Below are positions 52,976 to 63,007 of a stretch of 64,000 nucleotides of DNA, in pieces. The notes under the pieces were generated by a model that was not told the origin of the DNA, ran no database searches, and worked only from the letters and a program-made list of their open reading frames with translations. The stretch spans positions 1 to 64,000 of the forward strand of contig JAEWSC010000095.1 of assembly GCA_023398575.1 (NCBI GenBank), read 5' to 3'. This stretch comes from Bacillota bacterium. Its GTDB lineage: Bacteria; Bacillota; Clostridia; Christensenellales; Aristaeellaceae. The stretch's first letter is position 1. Each line of letters opens with the position of its first letter. The position numbers were made by a program, and so were the translations under genes.

Positions 52976-53830
52976 TTGTTCCGGCGGAAAAAAAGTGTAT
53001 GGTTATTTTTGCTGCCGGGTCTCATCGGCCTGACAGCCTTTTATCTGGCGCCTTTTATCGGCGGCATCTATTTCAGCCTGACAGATGGTACATTCCAGAA
53101 CAAGTTTGTCTGGTTCCAGAACTACAAGGAGATTTGGCAGAATGAAATGTTCCGGGTGGGACTGAAAAACACCATGGAGCTTTCTCTTTTGTGCGCGCCT
53201 GTGATTTGGGTGATGTCCTTTCTGCTGGCTACCATGCTCAGAACACTAGGGAGGCGGGGGGCTTTTTTTAGAAACGCACTGCTTTTGCCCTATCTTATGC
53301 CTTCTGCGGCCCTGCTGCTTATCTGGCTGCTGATGTTTGATTATGGCGGTGTCATGAACCGTATTTCAAGTGCGCTTGGCTTTGGCCGTGTATTGTGGCT
53401 GGAGGGTGGGGCACTTCGCGTGCCGGTGGTTCTTTTATACATATGGAAGAATCTAGGGTTCTCTGTGGTCATATTCGCCGCAGCGCTGCAAACGGTACCC
53501 GAAGCGTATTATGAATACGCCAGTCTGGAGGGTGCCAACGCCTTTCAGCGGGAAACAAAGATTACACTGCCGCTGCTTGTTCCCACGGCCTTTCTCGTAT
53601 TCATGCTGGCTTGGGTGAATGCGTTTAAAATATTCAAGGAAGTGTACTTTATCGGCGGTGCGTATCCGGATGAAACGGTATACACCCTACAGCACTTTAT
53701 GAACAACAAGTTTGCCAAGCTGGATTATCAGGATGTGACGACCGCAGCGTATAGTTTTGCAATTATCGTATTCGTGTTGTTCGGTATGATGTATGCCACC
53801 AAAGCCGTTCGTTCACCCAATCAAGTGTAG
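52976..53830 (+). CDS. Sugar-type ABC permease (MalF/UgpA class)
   Basis: A 284-residue permease with six membrane helices. The start is TTG at 52976 behind AAGGGGG; upstream codons cross the stem-loop and lack a site. The coupling loop EYASLEGANAFQRETKITLP is the EAA motif of the MalFG type. It is followed 16 bases later by its partner. No ATPase gene of the MsmK/UgpC type lies in the window, so a shared ATPase elsewhere must be assumed. Confidence 0.9.
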   Translation: MFRRKKSVWLFLLPGLIGLTAFYLAPFIGGIYFSLTDGTFQNKFVWFQNYKEIWQNEMFRVGLKNTMELSLLCAPVIWVMSFLLATMLRTLGRRGAFFRNALLLPYLMPSAALLLIWLLMFDYGGVMNRISSALGFGRVLWLEGGALRVPVVLLYIWKNLGFSVVIFAAALQTVPEAYYEYASLEGANAFQRETKITLPLLVPTAFLVFMLAWVNAFKIFKEVYFIGGAYPDETVYTLQHFMNNKFAKLDYQDVTTAAYSFAIIVFVLFGMMYATKAVRSPNQV

Positions 53831-53846
53831 GGGAGGGAAAAGAAAA

Positions 53847-54758
53847 ATGCAGTCTGAAACAGCCGCCGCAGTTAAAGCAGTCAGACCGGCACGGCACCGG
53901 CGTAAGCGCCTGCGTATTGGCCGGGGCTTATCCTTACTCCTGCTATGCGTGATCGCGGTGCTGATCTTGATTCCCATCTTTTTTACGTTCTTGTATTCCT
54001 TCTTCCCTAAAGGCGAAATGGAAGCGTATCTGAAGCTGCGGGGGAACTATGATGAAACAAAATGGCTGGATGTGCTGTTTTCACCAGCCATGGCCTCCAT
54101 CCGTCAATATTACAAAATACTAATTGAAGATCCGCAATATTTAAACCTGTTTGTTAACTCGGTCCAGTACACAGCGGCCATCTTGCTGGGGCAGGCGGCT
54201 GTTGTCCCGCTGATGGCCTATGCTTTGAGCCGCTTTCAATTCAAAGGCCGGGATGCGCTTTTCTTCGGGATTCTGATGCTCATGGTACTGCCCTTTCAGG
54301 TAACCATGGCCCCAAGCGTGATAACGCTTAGGTTTATGGGCCTGATGGAAACGCCCTGGGCGGTTATATTGCCTATGTGGTTCTCTCCCTTTTACATATT
54401 TCTATTGCGTCAGTATATGGTAAGCTTGCCTGGCGAGCTGCTGGAGGCAGGCATGATGGACGGCGCGGGGACTTTCCGCTGCTATGCCCATGTCATCATA
54501 CCCGTGTGCCGGCCGATTCTTGGTGCTGCTGTAGCCCTTTCCTTTGCGGACTGCTGGAACATGGTGGAGCAGCCGCTGGTATACCTGTCCAACCGGATTG
54601 GCGATCAGCCCCTATCGGTGATGTTCAATACGCTGAGCACCGAAGGCGCCGATGTGGCTTTCGCCGGTGCGGCACTATACATATTGCCAGCCTTGTTCAT
54701 TTACTTTTACTTTCAGGAAGACATTCTGCTGGGCGTGGCGCTTAGCGAGTTGAAATAG
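53847..54758 (+). CDS. Sugar-type ABC permease (MalG/UgpE class)
   Basis: A 303-residue permease with six membrane helices and the EAA loop EAGMMDGAGTFRCYAHVIIP. The ATG at 53847 has GGGGAGGG upstream. An unusually long outside loop of about 45 residues (GEMEAYLKLRGNYDETKW and on) follows the first helix. It pairs with the preceding permease. The final stop overlaps a possible upstream start of the adaptor gene. Confidence 0.9.
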   Translation: MQSETAAAVKAVRPARHRRKRLRIGRGLSLLLLCVIAVLILIPIFFTFLYSFFPKGEMEAYLKLRGNYDETKWLDVLFSPAMASIRQYYKILIEDPQYLNLFVNSVQYTAAILLGQAAVVPLMAYALSRFQFKGRDALFFGILMLMVLPFQVTMAPSVITLRFMGLMETPWAVILPMWFSPFYIFLLRQYMVSLPGELLEAGMMDGAGTFRCYAHVIIPVCRPILGAAVALSFADCWNMVEQPLVYLSNRIGDQPLSVMFNTLSTEGADVAFAGAALYILPALFIYFYFQEDILLGVALSELK

Positions 54759-54778
54759 TGGGGGAGGAGCAAACAGAT

Positions 54779-56134
54779 ATGAAATTGAAAAGTATCGCTT
54801 TAAAAGGCCTTGTCATTCTTGCGGTAACTGTGGCCTTATGCATGTTTTTTGCAAAAACCGTCATGACCATTACCACGCCCAAAGTGAAAATCGTACAGGC
54901 CAGCCGTGGAAGGCTGGAGCAAAAGATCAACCTGAATGCACAAGTGTATTTTCCCGAAACCACCGATCACATTCTGACTGATGCGGCCAAGAGTGCCATT
55001 GTGGTAGATAAGGTATACGTGCGTCCCGGCCATCATGTGAAGGCAGGGGAGACGCTGTTTACGGCGATCCTGTCCGAATATGAGAAGGATTGGAAGGAAC
55101 TGCAAGGCAAGTACGATGAAAAAGCCGCGGAATTGATGGGTAAGGACATTGAAAACCGCAAGGCGGCCAAGGAAAGCACACAGAATGAGCTGTACGAGCA
55201 AGTGATGGACAGCCAATCTGTTTTGGTAGCGGCGGAGCATGACGCCCGCACCATTGCGTTGGCTCAAAATGTTACCCTTGATCTGGATATTACAAAATGG
55301 CTTGATCAGGCCACAGGGAAGGAAGAACTTGTTAAGTCCGTTCAAAAGGTGCTGGATGCAAAAACGGCCTATGACCAGGCGTATGATGCGTTCTTCAAAT
55401 CCTACAATAATGCAAAAATCAAGGTCAGCAGTTCTACCTTCAAGTATATTAACGAGCGTAACACACTTTTAAAGACGCTGAATACCATATCCGACGATAT
55501 GGTCGCACTGTCCGCCCGTAAGAGTGCTTTATCTACAGTGGTTGCGCCGCATGACGGGTATGTGGTAGCCATGGCTGTAAAAAACGGGGATACCTACGAT
55601 GGCAAAAAGAGCGCGTTTACATTAAGTGTTGACACAACGCCTCCTGTCCTGCGTGCTGACATTACCAGCCTCAACAAGGCTTTGGCCGATAACACCCGGG
55701 TAGATGTGGCTGGAGATTACGGTTCTGAACGTACGAAGGTAGAAAAGACAGTACTGGAAGGCGACGGCAAGAAATACGCCTATGTCACGCTGACGGAGAA
55801 CATCATTTCCATCAAAGGCGGCATCACGCGCATGGTGACTGACGGCGATGTTAAGTTGACGATTACATACCGCGCCAAAGAATCCGCCACGCTGGTTCCT
55901 GCCAGTGCTGTACGCAACGAGGGCGAGGGGCAAGATTATGTATACCTGATACAGCGCTCTTACGGCGGGTTTATGGGCTCCAGCGCCATGAAAGCGGTCA
56001 AGACCAGCGTAACCGTACTGGAGCGCGGAGACAGCGTCATATCCATTCAGCAGGAGATGGATTACCAGGAAATTGCCGACGGGGAAGACCGGGCGCTTAC
56101 CGATGGCGGTACTGTAATGGAATACATTGATTGA
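54779..56134 (+). CDS. HlyD/YknX-like membrane fusion (adaptor) protein
   Basis: A 451-residue protein with one N-terminal membrane helix (about 8-28). The lipoyl-like half motifs are visible on either side of a helical hairpin: VRPGHHVKAGETLFTAIL (near 80) and APHDGYVVAMAVKNGDTYDG (near 260). A beta-barrel follows (about 285-380). These adaptors join a membrane transporter to outside partners; in Gram-positives (YknX) they work with MacB-like permeases. GGGGGAGGAG precedes the ATG at 54779. The next gene has MacB topology, which fits. Confidence 0.82.
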   Translation: MKLKSIALKGLVILAVTVALCMFFAKTVMTITTPKVKIVQASRGRLEQKINLNAQVYFPETTDHILTDAAKSAIVVDKVYVRPGHHVKAGETLFTAILSEYEKDWKELQGKYDEKAAELMGKDIENRKAAKESTQNELYEQVMDSQSVLVAAEHDARTIALAQNVTLDLDITKWLDQATGKEELVKSVQKVLDAKTAYDQAYDAFFKSYNNAKIKVSSSTFKYINERNTLLKTLNTISDDMVALSARKSALSTVVAPHDGYVVAMAVKNGDTYDGKKSAFTLSVDTTPPVLRADITSLNKALADNTRVDVAGDYGSERTKVEKTVLEGDGKKYAYVTLTENIISIKGGITRMVTDGDVKLTITYRAKESATLVPASAVRNEGEGQDYVYLIQRSYGGFMGSSAMKAVKTSVTVLERGDSVISIQQEMDYQEIADGEDRALTDGGTVMEYID

Positions 56135-56153
56135 GCTGCCGGAAGGAGACGCC

Positions 56154-57392
56154 ATGAAAGAGAAAAAGTTACGGGGCTTTCTGGCACTGTTTATCTGCGC
56201 CATTGTGCTGGCCTGGACGGCAGCATCCATTTCCGCCGTGGGCCAGGACCTGCAATATTTGGTTCCAGCGCCGAAAATGGAACCGGCGGCGGAGAACCAA
56301 CAGGACGAGCAAGACGAGCAGGACGAGCAGGAGGAAATGCCTCAAAAGCCTAATCAGGCAGCGCTTACGCTGTGGGAAAGCCTTCAATCCAAAGCCGAAA
56401 AGTGGCAGGGAATTATCAAAACATATACCTTGAATGGTATAATAGAAAAGGCCAGCCTCATTTCTGATATTGAGGAGACCAAGCAGGCCAGGCTTACTGC
56501 ATTGAATGAAAATGCCTTTGTGCTGACGCCAAAATATCTTCACTTTGGCCGGCTGTTTTACCCGGAGGAGCTGAAAAAAGGTGCGGCTGTCATGCTGCTG
56601 GACGAAAAGCTGGCACTGGCGCTGTTTAAGATTTCTCAACCCATTGGCCGTACTGTGAAGGTTGGCGATGTGGAATTTACGGTGGTCGGCATCCTCCGCC
56701 ACACGAAGTCAGTGGGGGACAGTGAGGATTATGGCGCTTACGTACCCATTGCGTATCTGTGGGATAAGGAGATTCAACTACAGGCTTTGCAGGTAACGGC
56801 AAGGCCGATACCCAAGGCTGGCGCCAGATTCACTTTTGGCAAGGATATGGAGGCCTGGAACGCTGGGGGGACTGCCATTGACCTTGGCAAGGAAGCCATG
56901 GGCGCTATGCTGCCTGTGCGCGTTTTGCTGTTCTTTATCGGCACCGGCTTATTTTTCAGACTGCTCTGCTTATGGAATGGGCAGTTCAAGTATTTCTTTG
57001 CCGACTACAAGCAAAGGCTTGTAAGGCAGTATGCTGTAAAGCTGATGCCCAGGCTGATCCTTGGCATTTTAGCGCTGGCCCTGGGCTATGGTATTCTGGC
57101 GGCGCTGATCTCCTGGCTGATTACCTATTTGGTAGCGCCTGTGTACACCTTTACCGAATGGGTGCCGGCCATATTGGTGGAATGGAAGGACATACAAACG
57201 GCTTTCTGGCAGGTGTGGCAAAATGCTGCAATGCTGCAGGAACTTCGCAGCCCCGAGCTTTTGCGCATTCGCTATTTTGCCATGCTGACAGCCTGGTTCA
57301 GCGCTGGAACCGCTGTGACCATCACCATGCTATGGGTTAGGTGGTGGGGCAGGCGGGATGGTGGGAAGCAAGGAACAATTACGGATAGGTGA
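56154..57392 (+). CDS. MacB/YknZ-topology permease, no ATPase partner
   Basis: A 412-residue membrane protein: one N-terminal helix (about 8-28), a Gln/Asp/Glu-rich linker, a periplasmic-core-like outside domain (about 75-260) with GAAVMLLDEKLALALF and IGRTVKVGDVEFTVVGIL, which match the MacB_PCD pattern, then three membrane helices (about 262-282, 308-340, 380-402). This is the FtsX/MacB layout. The usual partner ATPase is absent here. AAGGAGAC precedes the ATG. It ends the cluster before a strong terminator. Confidence 0.75.
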   Translation: MKEKKLRGFLALFICAIVLAWTAASISAVGQDLQYLVPAPKMEPAAENQQDEQDEQDEQEEMPQKPNQAALTLWESLQSKAEKWQGIIKTYTLNGIIEKASLISDIEETKQARLTALNENAFVLTPKYLHFGRLFYPEELKKGAAVMLLDEKLALALFKISQPIGRTVKVGDVEFTVVGILRHTKSVGDSEDYGAYVPIAYLWDKEIQLQALQVTARPIPKAGARFTFGKDMEAWNAGGTAIDLGKEAMGAMLPVRVLLFFIGTGLFFRLLCLWNGQFKYFFADYKQRLVRQYAVKLMPRLILGILALALGYGILAALISWLITYLVAPVYTFTEWVPAILVEWKDIQTAFWQVWQNAAMLQELRSPELLRIRYFAMLTAWFSAGTAVTITMLWVRWWGRRDGGKQGTITDR

Positions 57393-57423
57393 AAAACGGC
57401 CTCAAAGAAAAGAAGTTACATAG

Positions 57424-57465
57424 AAACACGAATCCCCTGCGCCAGACGCAGGGGATTCGTGTTTT
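57424..57465. terminator. Strong bidirectional terminator
   Basis: AAACACGAATCCCCTGCG (57424-57441) pairs exactly with its complement at 57447-57464 around a five-base loop, with A and T flanks. It separates the transport cluster from the convergent carboxypeptidase gene. Confidence 0.93.
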
Positions 57466-57479
57466 GAGACATTTTAAGT

Positions 57480-58568
57480 CTATTGGCGAGCATGCTGCAA
57501 ATATTCTTCCAGTGCCCAATCATTATCCCGCATCATGGTGCTATGAGGCAAGCCCACGTAACGGATGTGCCAGGGCTCGGCAATATAGCCTGTTATTTCT
57601 TGCTTGTCTTCCTCATAGCGGATGATAAAGCCATAGTCCCAGCAATGCTCTGCAAGCCACAGCGCTTGCTTTGTGCCCTTAAAGGTGGTGCCTGGCACAG
57701 TAATATCAAACGCCAAGCCGGTATGATGTTCGCTGGTGCCGGGGTCTGCTACGGTGAGCCTGGTTGCGGATGTGGCGTTGGCTTTGCTCTTACCTTCCTT
57801 GACATAGGCTGCAACTTGCTTGTCAAATAGCTCTTTTTGATATTTGACGCTGCGGTACCCAGCGCTTACCTGCCAAACGGTGATGCCGTCCTGATGAGCC
57901 GCCCTTAGCATGGCTACAAGCGCATCCACCGCTTCCTTTTCGCCTTGTATTTCGCTGCCCTTTATAGTAACAATGTCACTGGGACATTCCTGCCGCATAT
58001 ATACCAAATTACGGGTCTTGTAGTCTTCTGGGATCAGATTTTGCCTATTGATCAAAATCGGCAGCTGCGACGCAAAGGCACTGTTGGGATCAGGTGTCGG
58101 CGAGGGGGAAGGTGTAGGCGTGATAACGATATGCTTGGCCTGCTGGGAATACATCAGTTCCTTTGTGGCTGGACCAACGATACCGTCAGCCTCCAGGCCA
58201 TTTTGGGTTTGAAACAGAATCACCGCATTTTTTGTTCCATTGCCGAACTGGCCATCCACTTCGCCATCATAAAAACCCAGTTCCTTCAGGCGGGATTGCA
58301 GCTTCTCTACCTCGGAGCCGGTTACACCGTTTTTGAGCATCTGTTCAGTGGGGGTGGGTGTCGGCTGGCTGGGGTCTGGTGTTACCAGCAGCATACTGCC
58401 CGCGGATGGCGCCGGCGTAGGCGTCTTGCGCATTTCTATTGCCGTAAGGTTCGAAAGGCCCGCCACATTGGCGCCCAGCCAGCCCACTGCCACCAATAAA
58501 ACGGCAAGAAACACATAGCCGATAATTTGAGGTACATTCCGTCTTTTTCTCCGCCTGTCGCTGCGCAT
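57480..58568 (-). CDS. VanY-type D,D/L,D-carboxypeptidase with peptidoglycan-binding domain
   Basis: A 362-residue membrane-anchored wall enzyme. I start at ATG 58568, with GGGAGG just upstream. A basic N-terminus and membrane helix (about 15-38), Pro/Thr linker, PG_binding_1 domain (about 78-135, SEVEKLQSRLKELGFYDG), second Pro/Thr linker, and an M15B peptidase (about 190-350). The zinc motifs are SEHHTGLAFDI (SxHxxGxxxD) and EPWHIRYVG. It trims the terminal D-Ala from peptidoglycan stems, and could thereby limit substrates for D,D-transpeptidases. It is not linked to van resistance genes. Confidence 0.9.
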   Translation of the reverse strand: MRSDRRRKRRNVPQIIGYVFLAVLLVAVGWLGANVAGLSNLTAIEMRKTPTPAPSAGSMLLVTPDPSQPTPTPTEQMLKNGVTGSEVEKLQSRLKELGFYDGEVDGQFGNGTKNAVILFQTQNGLEADGIVGPATKELMYSQQAKHIVITPTPSPSPTPDPNSAFASQLPILINRQNLIPEDYKTRNLVYMRQECPSDIVTIKGSEIQGEKEAVDALVAMLRAAHQDGITVWQVSAGYRSVKYQKELFDKQVAAYVKEGKSKANATSATRLTVADPGTSEHHTGLAFDITVPGTTFKGTKQALWLAEHCWDYGFIIRYEEDKQEITGYIAEPWHIRYVGLPHSTMMRDNDWALEEYLQHARQ

Positions 58569-58623
58569 GCTGCCTCCCAAATTCTTCATGAAAATTAGTA
58601 TACCATCATATAACGTTACAGGC

Positions 58624-58869
58624 AAGGGAGTCTGTCCCTTACAACGCTACGAAAGGCTCCTCCACACCGCCCCTGCCTGTGGCGGAAATGGGCGGTGTGG
58701 AGGAGGCTGGCGAAAATGAGCAATGCAAGCGACAGCGCAGCAGTGCGACTATTGAGCAAAATAAGCAAAGCCCATCGAGGATGTATGTATTCAGTGTGGT
58801 GCAAGGGGTACCCATTATCGAACAGATACAAGAAACGCAGAAGCTGAATCAAATCGCTCCTGCGTTTCT
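58624..58869. repeat. Hairpin-rich repeat mosaic, first part
   Basis: AAGGGA/TCCCTT at 58624-58640, a 16-bp perfect stem CTCCTCCACACCGCCC (58657-58672) with 58690-58705, and AGAAACGCAG (58831-58840) with CTGCGTTTCT (58860-58869). No reading frame with a ribosome site. In style it resembles the array at 40849. The 16-bp stem might also end gdhA transcripts, though its T-run is short. Confidence 0.55.
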
Positions 58870-59030
58870 AGGGGCTGTTTCTAAAATGCGAGTAAAGCAT
58901 TTTCGGCATCTTCTGTGCCAATGCTACGTCAAAAATGCTCGCCATAGCTTGCTATGTCTGCGCTTTTTTCCTTGCCTTGACGCAGAATCTACTCGAAACT
59001 GTACCTCTGGTATTTTAGAAACACGCCCTA
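58869..59030. mobile_element. MITE with TA target duplication (IS630/Tc1-mariner type)
   Basis: The 158 bases from 58871 to 59028 begin GGGGCTGTTTCTAAAAT and end with the matching inverted repeat ATTTTAGAAACACGCCC (59012-59028), differing at two positions near the tips. TA lies on both sides (58869-58870 and 59029-59030). There is no coding capacity. TA duplication plus short inverted repeats fits a miniature element moved by an IS630-like transposase, which is not in the window. Confidence 0.7.
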
Positions 59031-59054
59031 ATTGAAAATAATGAATAGGGGATT

Positions 59055-59104
59055 CCAAAGGGATATATCCCTTTGGTAGAGCTCCCAGGGGCGAAGTTCC
59101 TGGG
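59055..59104. repeat. Palindromic unit downstream of gdhA
   Basis: A perfect 22-base palindrome centred on GGGATATATCCC (59055-59076, arms CCAAAGGG/CCCTTTGG) is followed by CCCAGG (59084-59089) and CCTGGG (59099-59104), ending directly at the gdhA stop codon. Together they may terminate gdhA, and they look like a mobile palindromic repeat. Confidence 0.6.
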
Positions 59105-60592
<1,488 letters not shown>

Positions 60593-60605
60593 TTACTGGG
60601 CTTCA

Positions 60606-60634
60606 TTGACGCTTGTGAGACGCGAGGGTATAAT
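60606..60634 (+). promoter_or_regulatory. Promoter of the two-domain glycosyltransferase
   Basis: TTGACG (60606-60611), a 17-base spacer and TATAAT (60629-60634). It excludes the upstream in-frame ATGs and supports the start at 60660. Confidence 0.8.
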
Positions 60635-60659
60635 GAGGCAAACCTTATTTGGAGGTTTC

Positions 60660-62123
60660 ATGAAAGGCTTATTTATCGGTATGGCGGGCGGTGACACAAA
60701 GCGGTGTCTTAAAGCTGTATCGGATGCTGTAAAGATGGCAAAGTATCCGGGCCGCTTGGCCTTTGGCATTTGTCCAAATGAATGTGCTGATCCCTCGCTC
60801 TTTTTTAAGGCTGCAGGCAAGGCGGCGCTGCGCATGCTGCCGGGTGATGGATTGAGTGATACCAGTGCATGGGGTACGGTATATGGCTTATTCGAAGATC
60901 AGGAATACGCATTGCAGCTGACGCCTAAAATTACTTTTCACCAGGATTGGGATGTGCTGTTAATCAACGCCTTTTCTCAGATAAAGGCTGACGATATGTT
61001 GCTTACAGGCGTCTTTGGGGTGGATGGCATATCACGCGCAGTGGCCGTACAGGGCTTCAGCCCTGACGGAAAAGTAATGCTGGCCTCCGGTATGAAAGTT
61101 CGGCATGCGCAGCACCCGCTTCCTACAATGCTGATCAACCCGGGTTTCGTATTCGGCTTGGGTAGGTGGATGCATTTAGCCAAAGCGGACAAGTGGAATA
61201 TAACAAGCGTGCTGAGCATGTCTATTGGGGCATACACCGCAGGTTTGTCTGTGTATGTAAACCATCTGCAGGTGTTTGCAAGCACAATCCCCGCTTCATT
61301 TCTGCCGGAGCGTTTGCCGGAAGAGAAGCTTGCGTCTGTTGATTCAGCGCTGGAACATGCATTTGGCATACGCTTTAAAGCGTGTGAAGCAGAAGCAAAA
61401 GCCAGGATGGGTATCTATACGCCGGATAGCCGATATCCCGTGCAGCTTTCTCTGGCAGATGGCTTGCGCCAATATATAAAACGGCGGAAAGAAACGCCTG
61501 TATCACGTGTGATGCTTGCTACAGCTCTTGGAAAAGAGACAGCTCGTCTGCCGCTGGATATGCACTTGATGATGTTTCAAAACATGGCCGAATGCAAACG
61601 GTTATCCCTGTGCTGCTTCTGCCAGCCGGATAAGGTAAAGCGGTTGCAAAGGATTCTTCCCAATACCTATGCGCGTAAAGAGGAGGCAGGCGAGCTGCCC
61701 TCCTTCAGCAGTGAGGATGCTTTTTTGCGCAGCAAGCCCCACTTTATTGCTGAGGCGGCAGCACAATTTCCGGCGCATACGCATTACGGCTGGATTGACA
61801 TGGATTATATCAAGCATCCTGTTTATGAAAATGCTGTATTTTTGTGGGATGAACTTGCTGACGATACAATTCATTTGGCCTCAGTGGATGGCATAGTGGA
61901 CCCAGGGCTTATTATTGTTCCAAGAAGCAAGGTGGATTGGCTGGTAGAAACAGCCGATGTGTTAAGCCCAGATCCTGCGATAGGTGCCGGGGATGTTGGG
62001 CTTTTCCAGTGCCTGACGGATACATATCCCGACGTGTTTACCATACACCCCATGGACAGGCGGCACATGCTTTTGTCAGCGTGCCAGCCCATGATTTCCG
62101 GAGGAATGCTGTATGATGACTAA
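60660..62123 (+). CDS. Two-domain glycosyltransferase-like protein
   Basis: A 487-residue cytosolic protein. The N-terminal half opens MKGLFIGMAGGDTKRCLKAV and AKYPGRLAFGICPNECADP, like GlcNAc-type GT60 transferases (SIAxYRD...GICxQ); the usual DxD region is less clear (FHQDWDVLLINAF). The C-terminal half, with EDAFLRSKPHFIAEAAAQFP and YGWIDMDYIKHPVY, resembles HtrL/YibB-like transferases. TTTGGAGG lies just before the ATG and a promoter ends 25 bases upstream. It may glycosylate a cytosolic protein or sugar acceptor; neither donor nor acceptor is known. It overlaps the thioesterase gene by 11 bases. Confidence 0.65.
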   Translation: MKGLFIGMAGGDTKRCLKAVSDAVKMAKYPGRLAFGICPNECADPSLFFKAAGKAALRMLPGDGLSDTSAWGTVYGLFEDQEYALQLTPKITFHQDWDVLLINAFSQIKADDMLLTGVFGVDGISRAVAVQGFSPDGKVMLASGMKVRHAQHPLPTMLINPGFVFGLGRWMHLAKADKWNITSVLSMSIGAYTAGLSVYVNHLQVFASTIPASFLPERLPEEKLASVDSALEHAFGIRFKACEAEAKARMGIYTPDSRYPVQLSLADGLRQYIKRRKETPVSRVMLATALGKETARLPLDMHLMMFQNMAECKRLSLCCFCQPDKVKRLQRILPNTYARKEEAGELPSFSSEDAFLRSKPHFIAEAAAQFPAHTHYGWIDMDYIKHPVYENAVFLWDELADDTIHLASVDGIVDPGLIIVPRSKVDWLVETADVLSPDPAIGAGDVGLFQCLTDTYPDVFTIHPMDRRHMLLSACQPMISGGMLYDD

Positions 62124-62583
62124 AAAGGTTTCCGACTCCCGCACCGAACAGGTGCACATCGTTTTACCGGAGGATATTAACGGCTATAACCGCTTGTTCG
62201 GTGGCAGACTGATGGCCTGGATCGATATTGTGGCAGCCGTCGTTGCCCGCCGGCACAGCGGCCGGGAGGTGACAACCGTATCGGTGGACAGGCTGGAATT
62301 TCAGGCACCAGCACGTCTTAATTCAACCATTGTACTATCCGGCTGCATAACCTATGTGGGCCATACCAGTATGGAGGTGCGGGTAGATACGTACGTGGAG
62401 GCGCTGGACGGGGCGCGCCAGCGGGTCAACCGAGCCTATCTTGTCATGGTCGCGCTGGATGAGAATCAAAAACCCACCCCCGTGCCATCGCTTGATCTGG
62501 AAACAGACAAGGAACGCAGGGAGTGGGATGGCGGCGTTCGGCGGAGCGAGCTTCGAAAAATCCGCAGCGAGGAACACTTCTAG
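62113..62583 (+). CDS. Hotdog-fold acyl-CoA thioesterase
   Basis: A 156-residue cytosolic thioesterase of the YciA/BFIT type. INGYNRLFGGRLMAWIDIVA carries the conserved Asn, Gly and Asp of the active site; RLEFQAPARLNSTIVLSG and THTS-like GHTSMEVRV follow. GGAGGAATGCTGT precedes the ATG. It hydrolyses acyl-CoA to free acid and CoA; the chain length is unknown. The link with the overlapping glycosyltransferase gene seems to be transcriptional only. Confidence 0.85.
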   Translation: MMTKKVSDSRTEQVHIVLPEDINGYNRLFGGRLMAWIDIVAAVVARRHSGREVTTVSVDRLEFQAPARLNSTIVLSGCITYVGHTSMEVRVDTYVEALDGARQRVNRAYLVMVALDENQKPTPVPSLDLETDKERREWDGGVRRSELRKIRSEEHF

Positions 62584-62605
62584 GCGGATATGAATCTATT
62601 TGGCA

Positions 62606-63007
62606 TCACTTGGAGAGAAAGTTGAAGACAATCAAACAGGCGGTCGCTAGCAGCAGGTGAATACCTCCGGCTACCAGCAAAAAGCCATAGCTACCTTGTT
62701 TTTGGTGCTTTCTGTGCCTGTAATCCACAAACGATTCAGGATTTCGCCCCCTGCCCGGGCCGGGGATCAATAAGTTGAACACCGTTCTGGAAGCATAGGA
62801 CAGCGTGTCAAAGATACCATTATTCGAGACCATGACCATCAGACCGCCGCCTAATAAGAGGATGGCAGACAGAAAGAAGGCATCGCATAAAGAGCGCAGG
62901 ATGCGAGCCGGCTCATTCATGAAGAACACTTCCTTGATAGCGCACACGCCTAGCGTGATCAATGCGCCAAACAAAAAGGCCAGTATTGTACGCAAACCCT
63001 TTTTCAT
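62606..63007 (-). CDS. DUF3899 membrane protein
   Basis: A 133-residue protein with three hydrophobic helices (about 6-25, 38-60, 105-128). The segment VSNNGIFDTLSYASRTV in the middle is the signature of DUF3899, a family of unknown function in Firmicutes. The ATG overlaps the stop of the OppF-like gene (ATGA), so it is translated as the last member of an oligopeptide transporter operon lying mostly beyond the right edge. Confidence 0.78.
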   Translation of the reverse strand: MKKGLRTILAFLFGALITLGVCAIKEVFFMNEPARILRSLCDAFFLSAILLLGGGLMVMVSNNGIFDTLSYASRTVFNLLIPGPGRGRNPESFVDYRHRKHQKQGSYGFLLVAGGIHLLLATACLIVFNFLSK

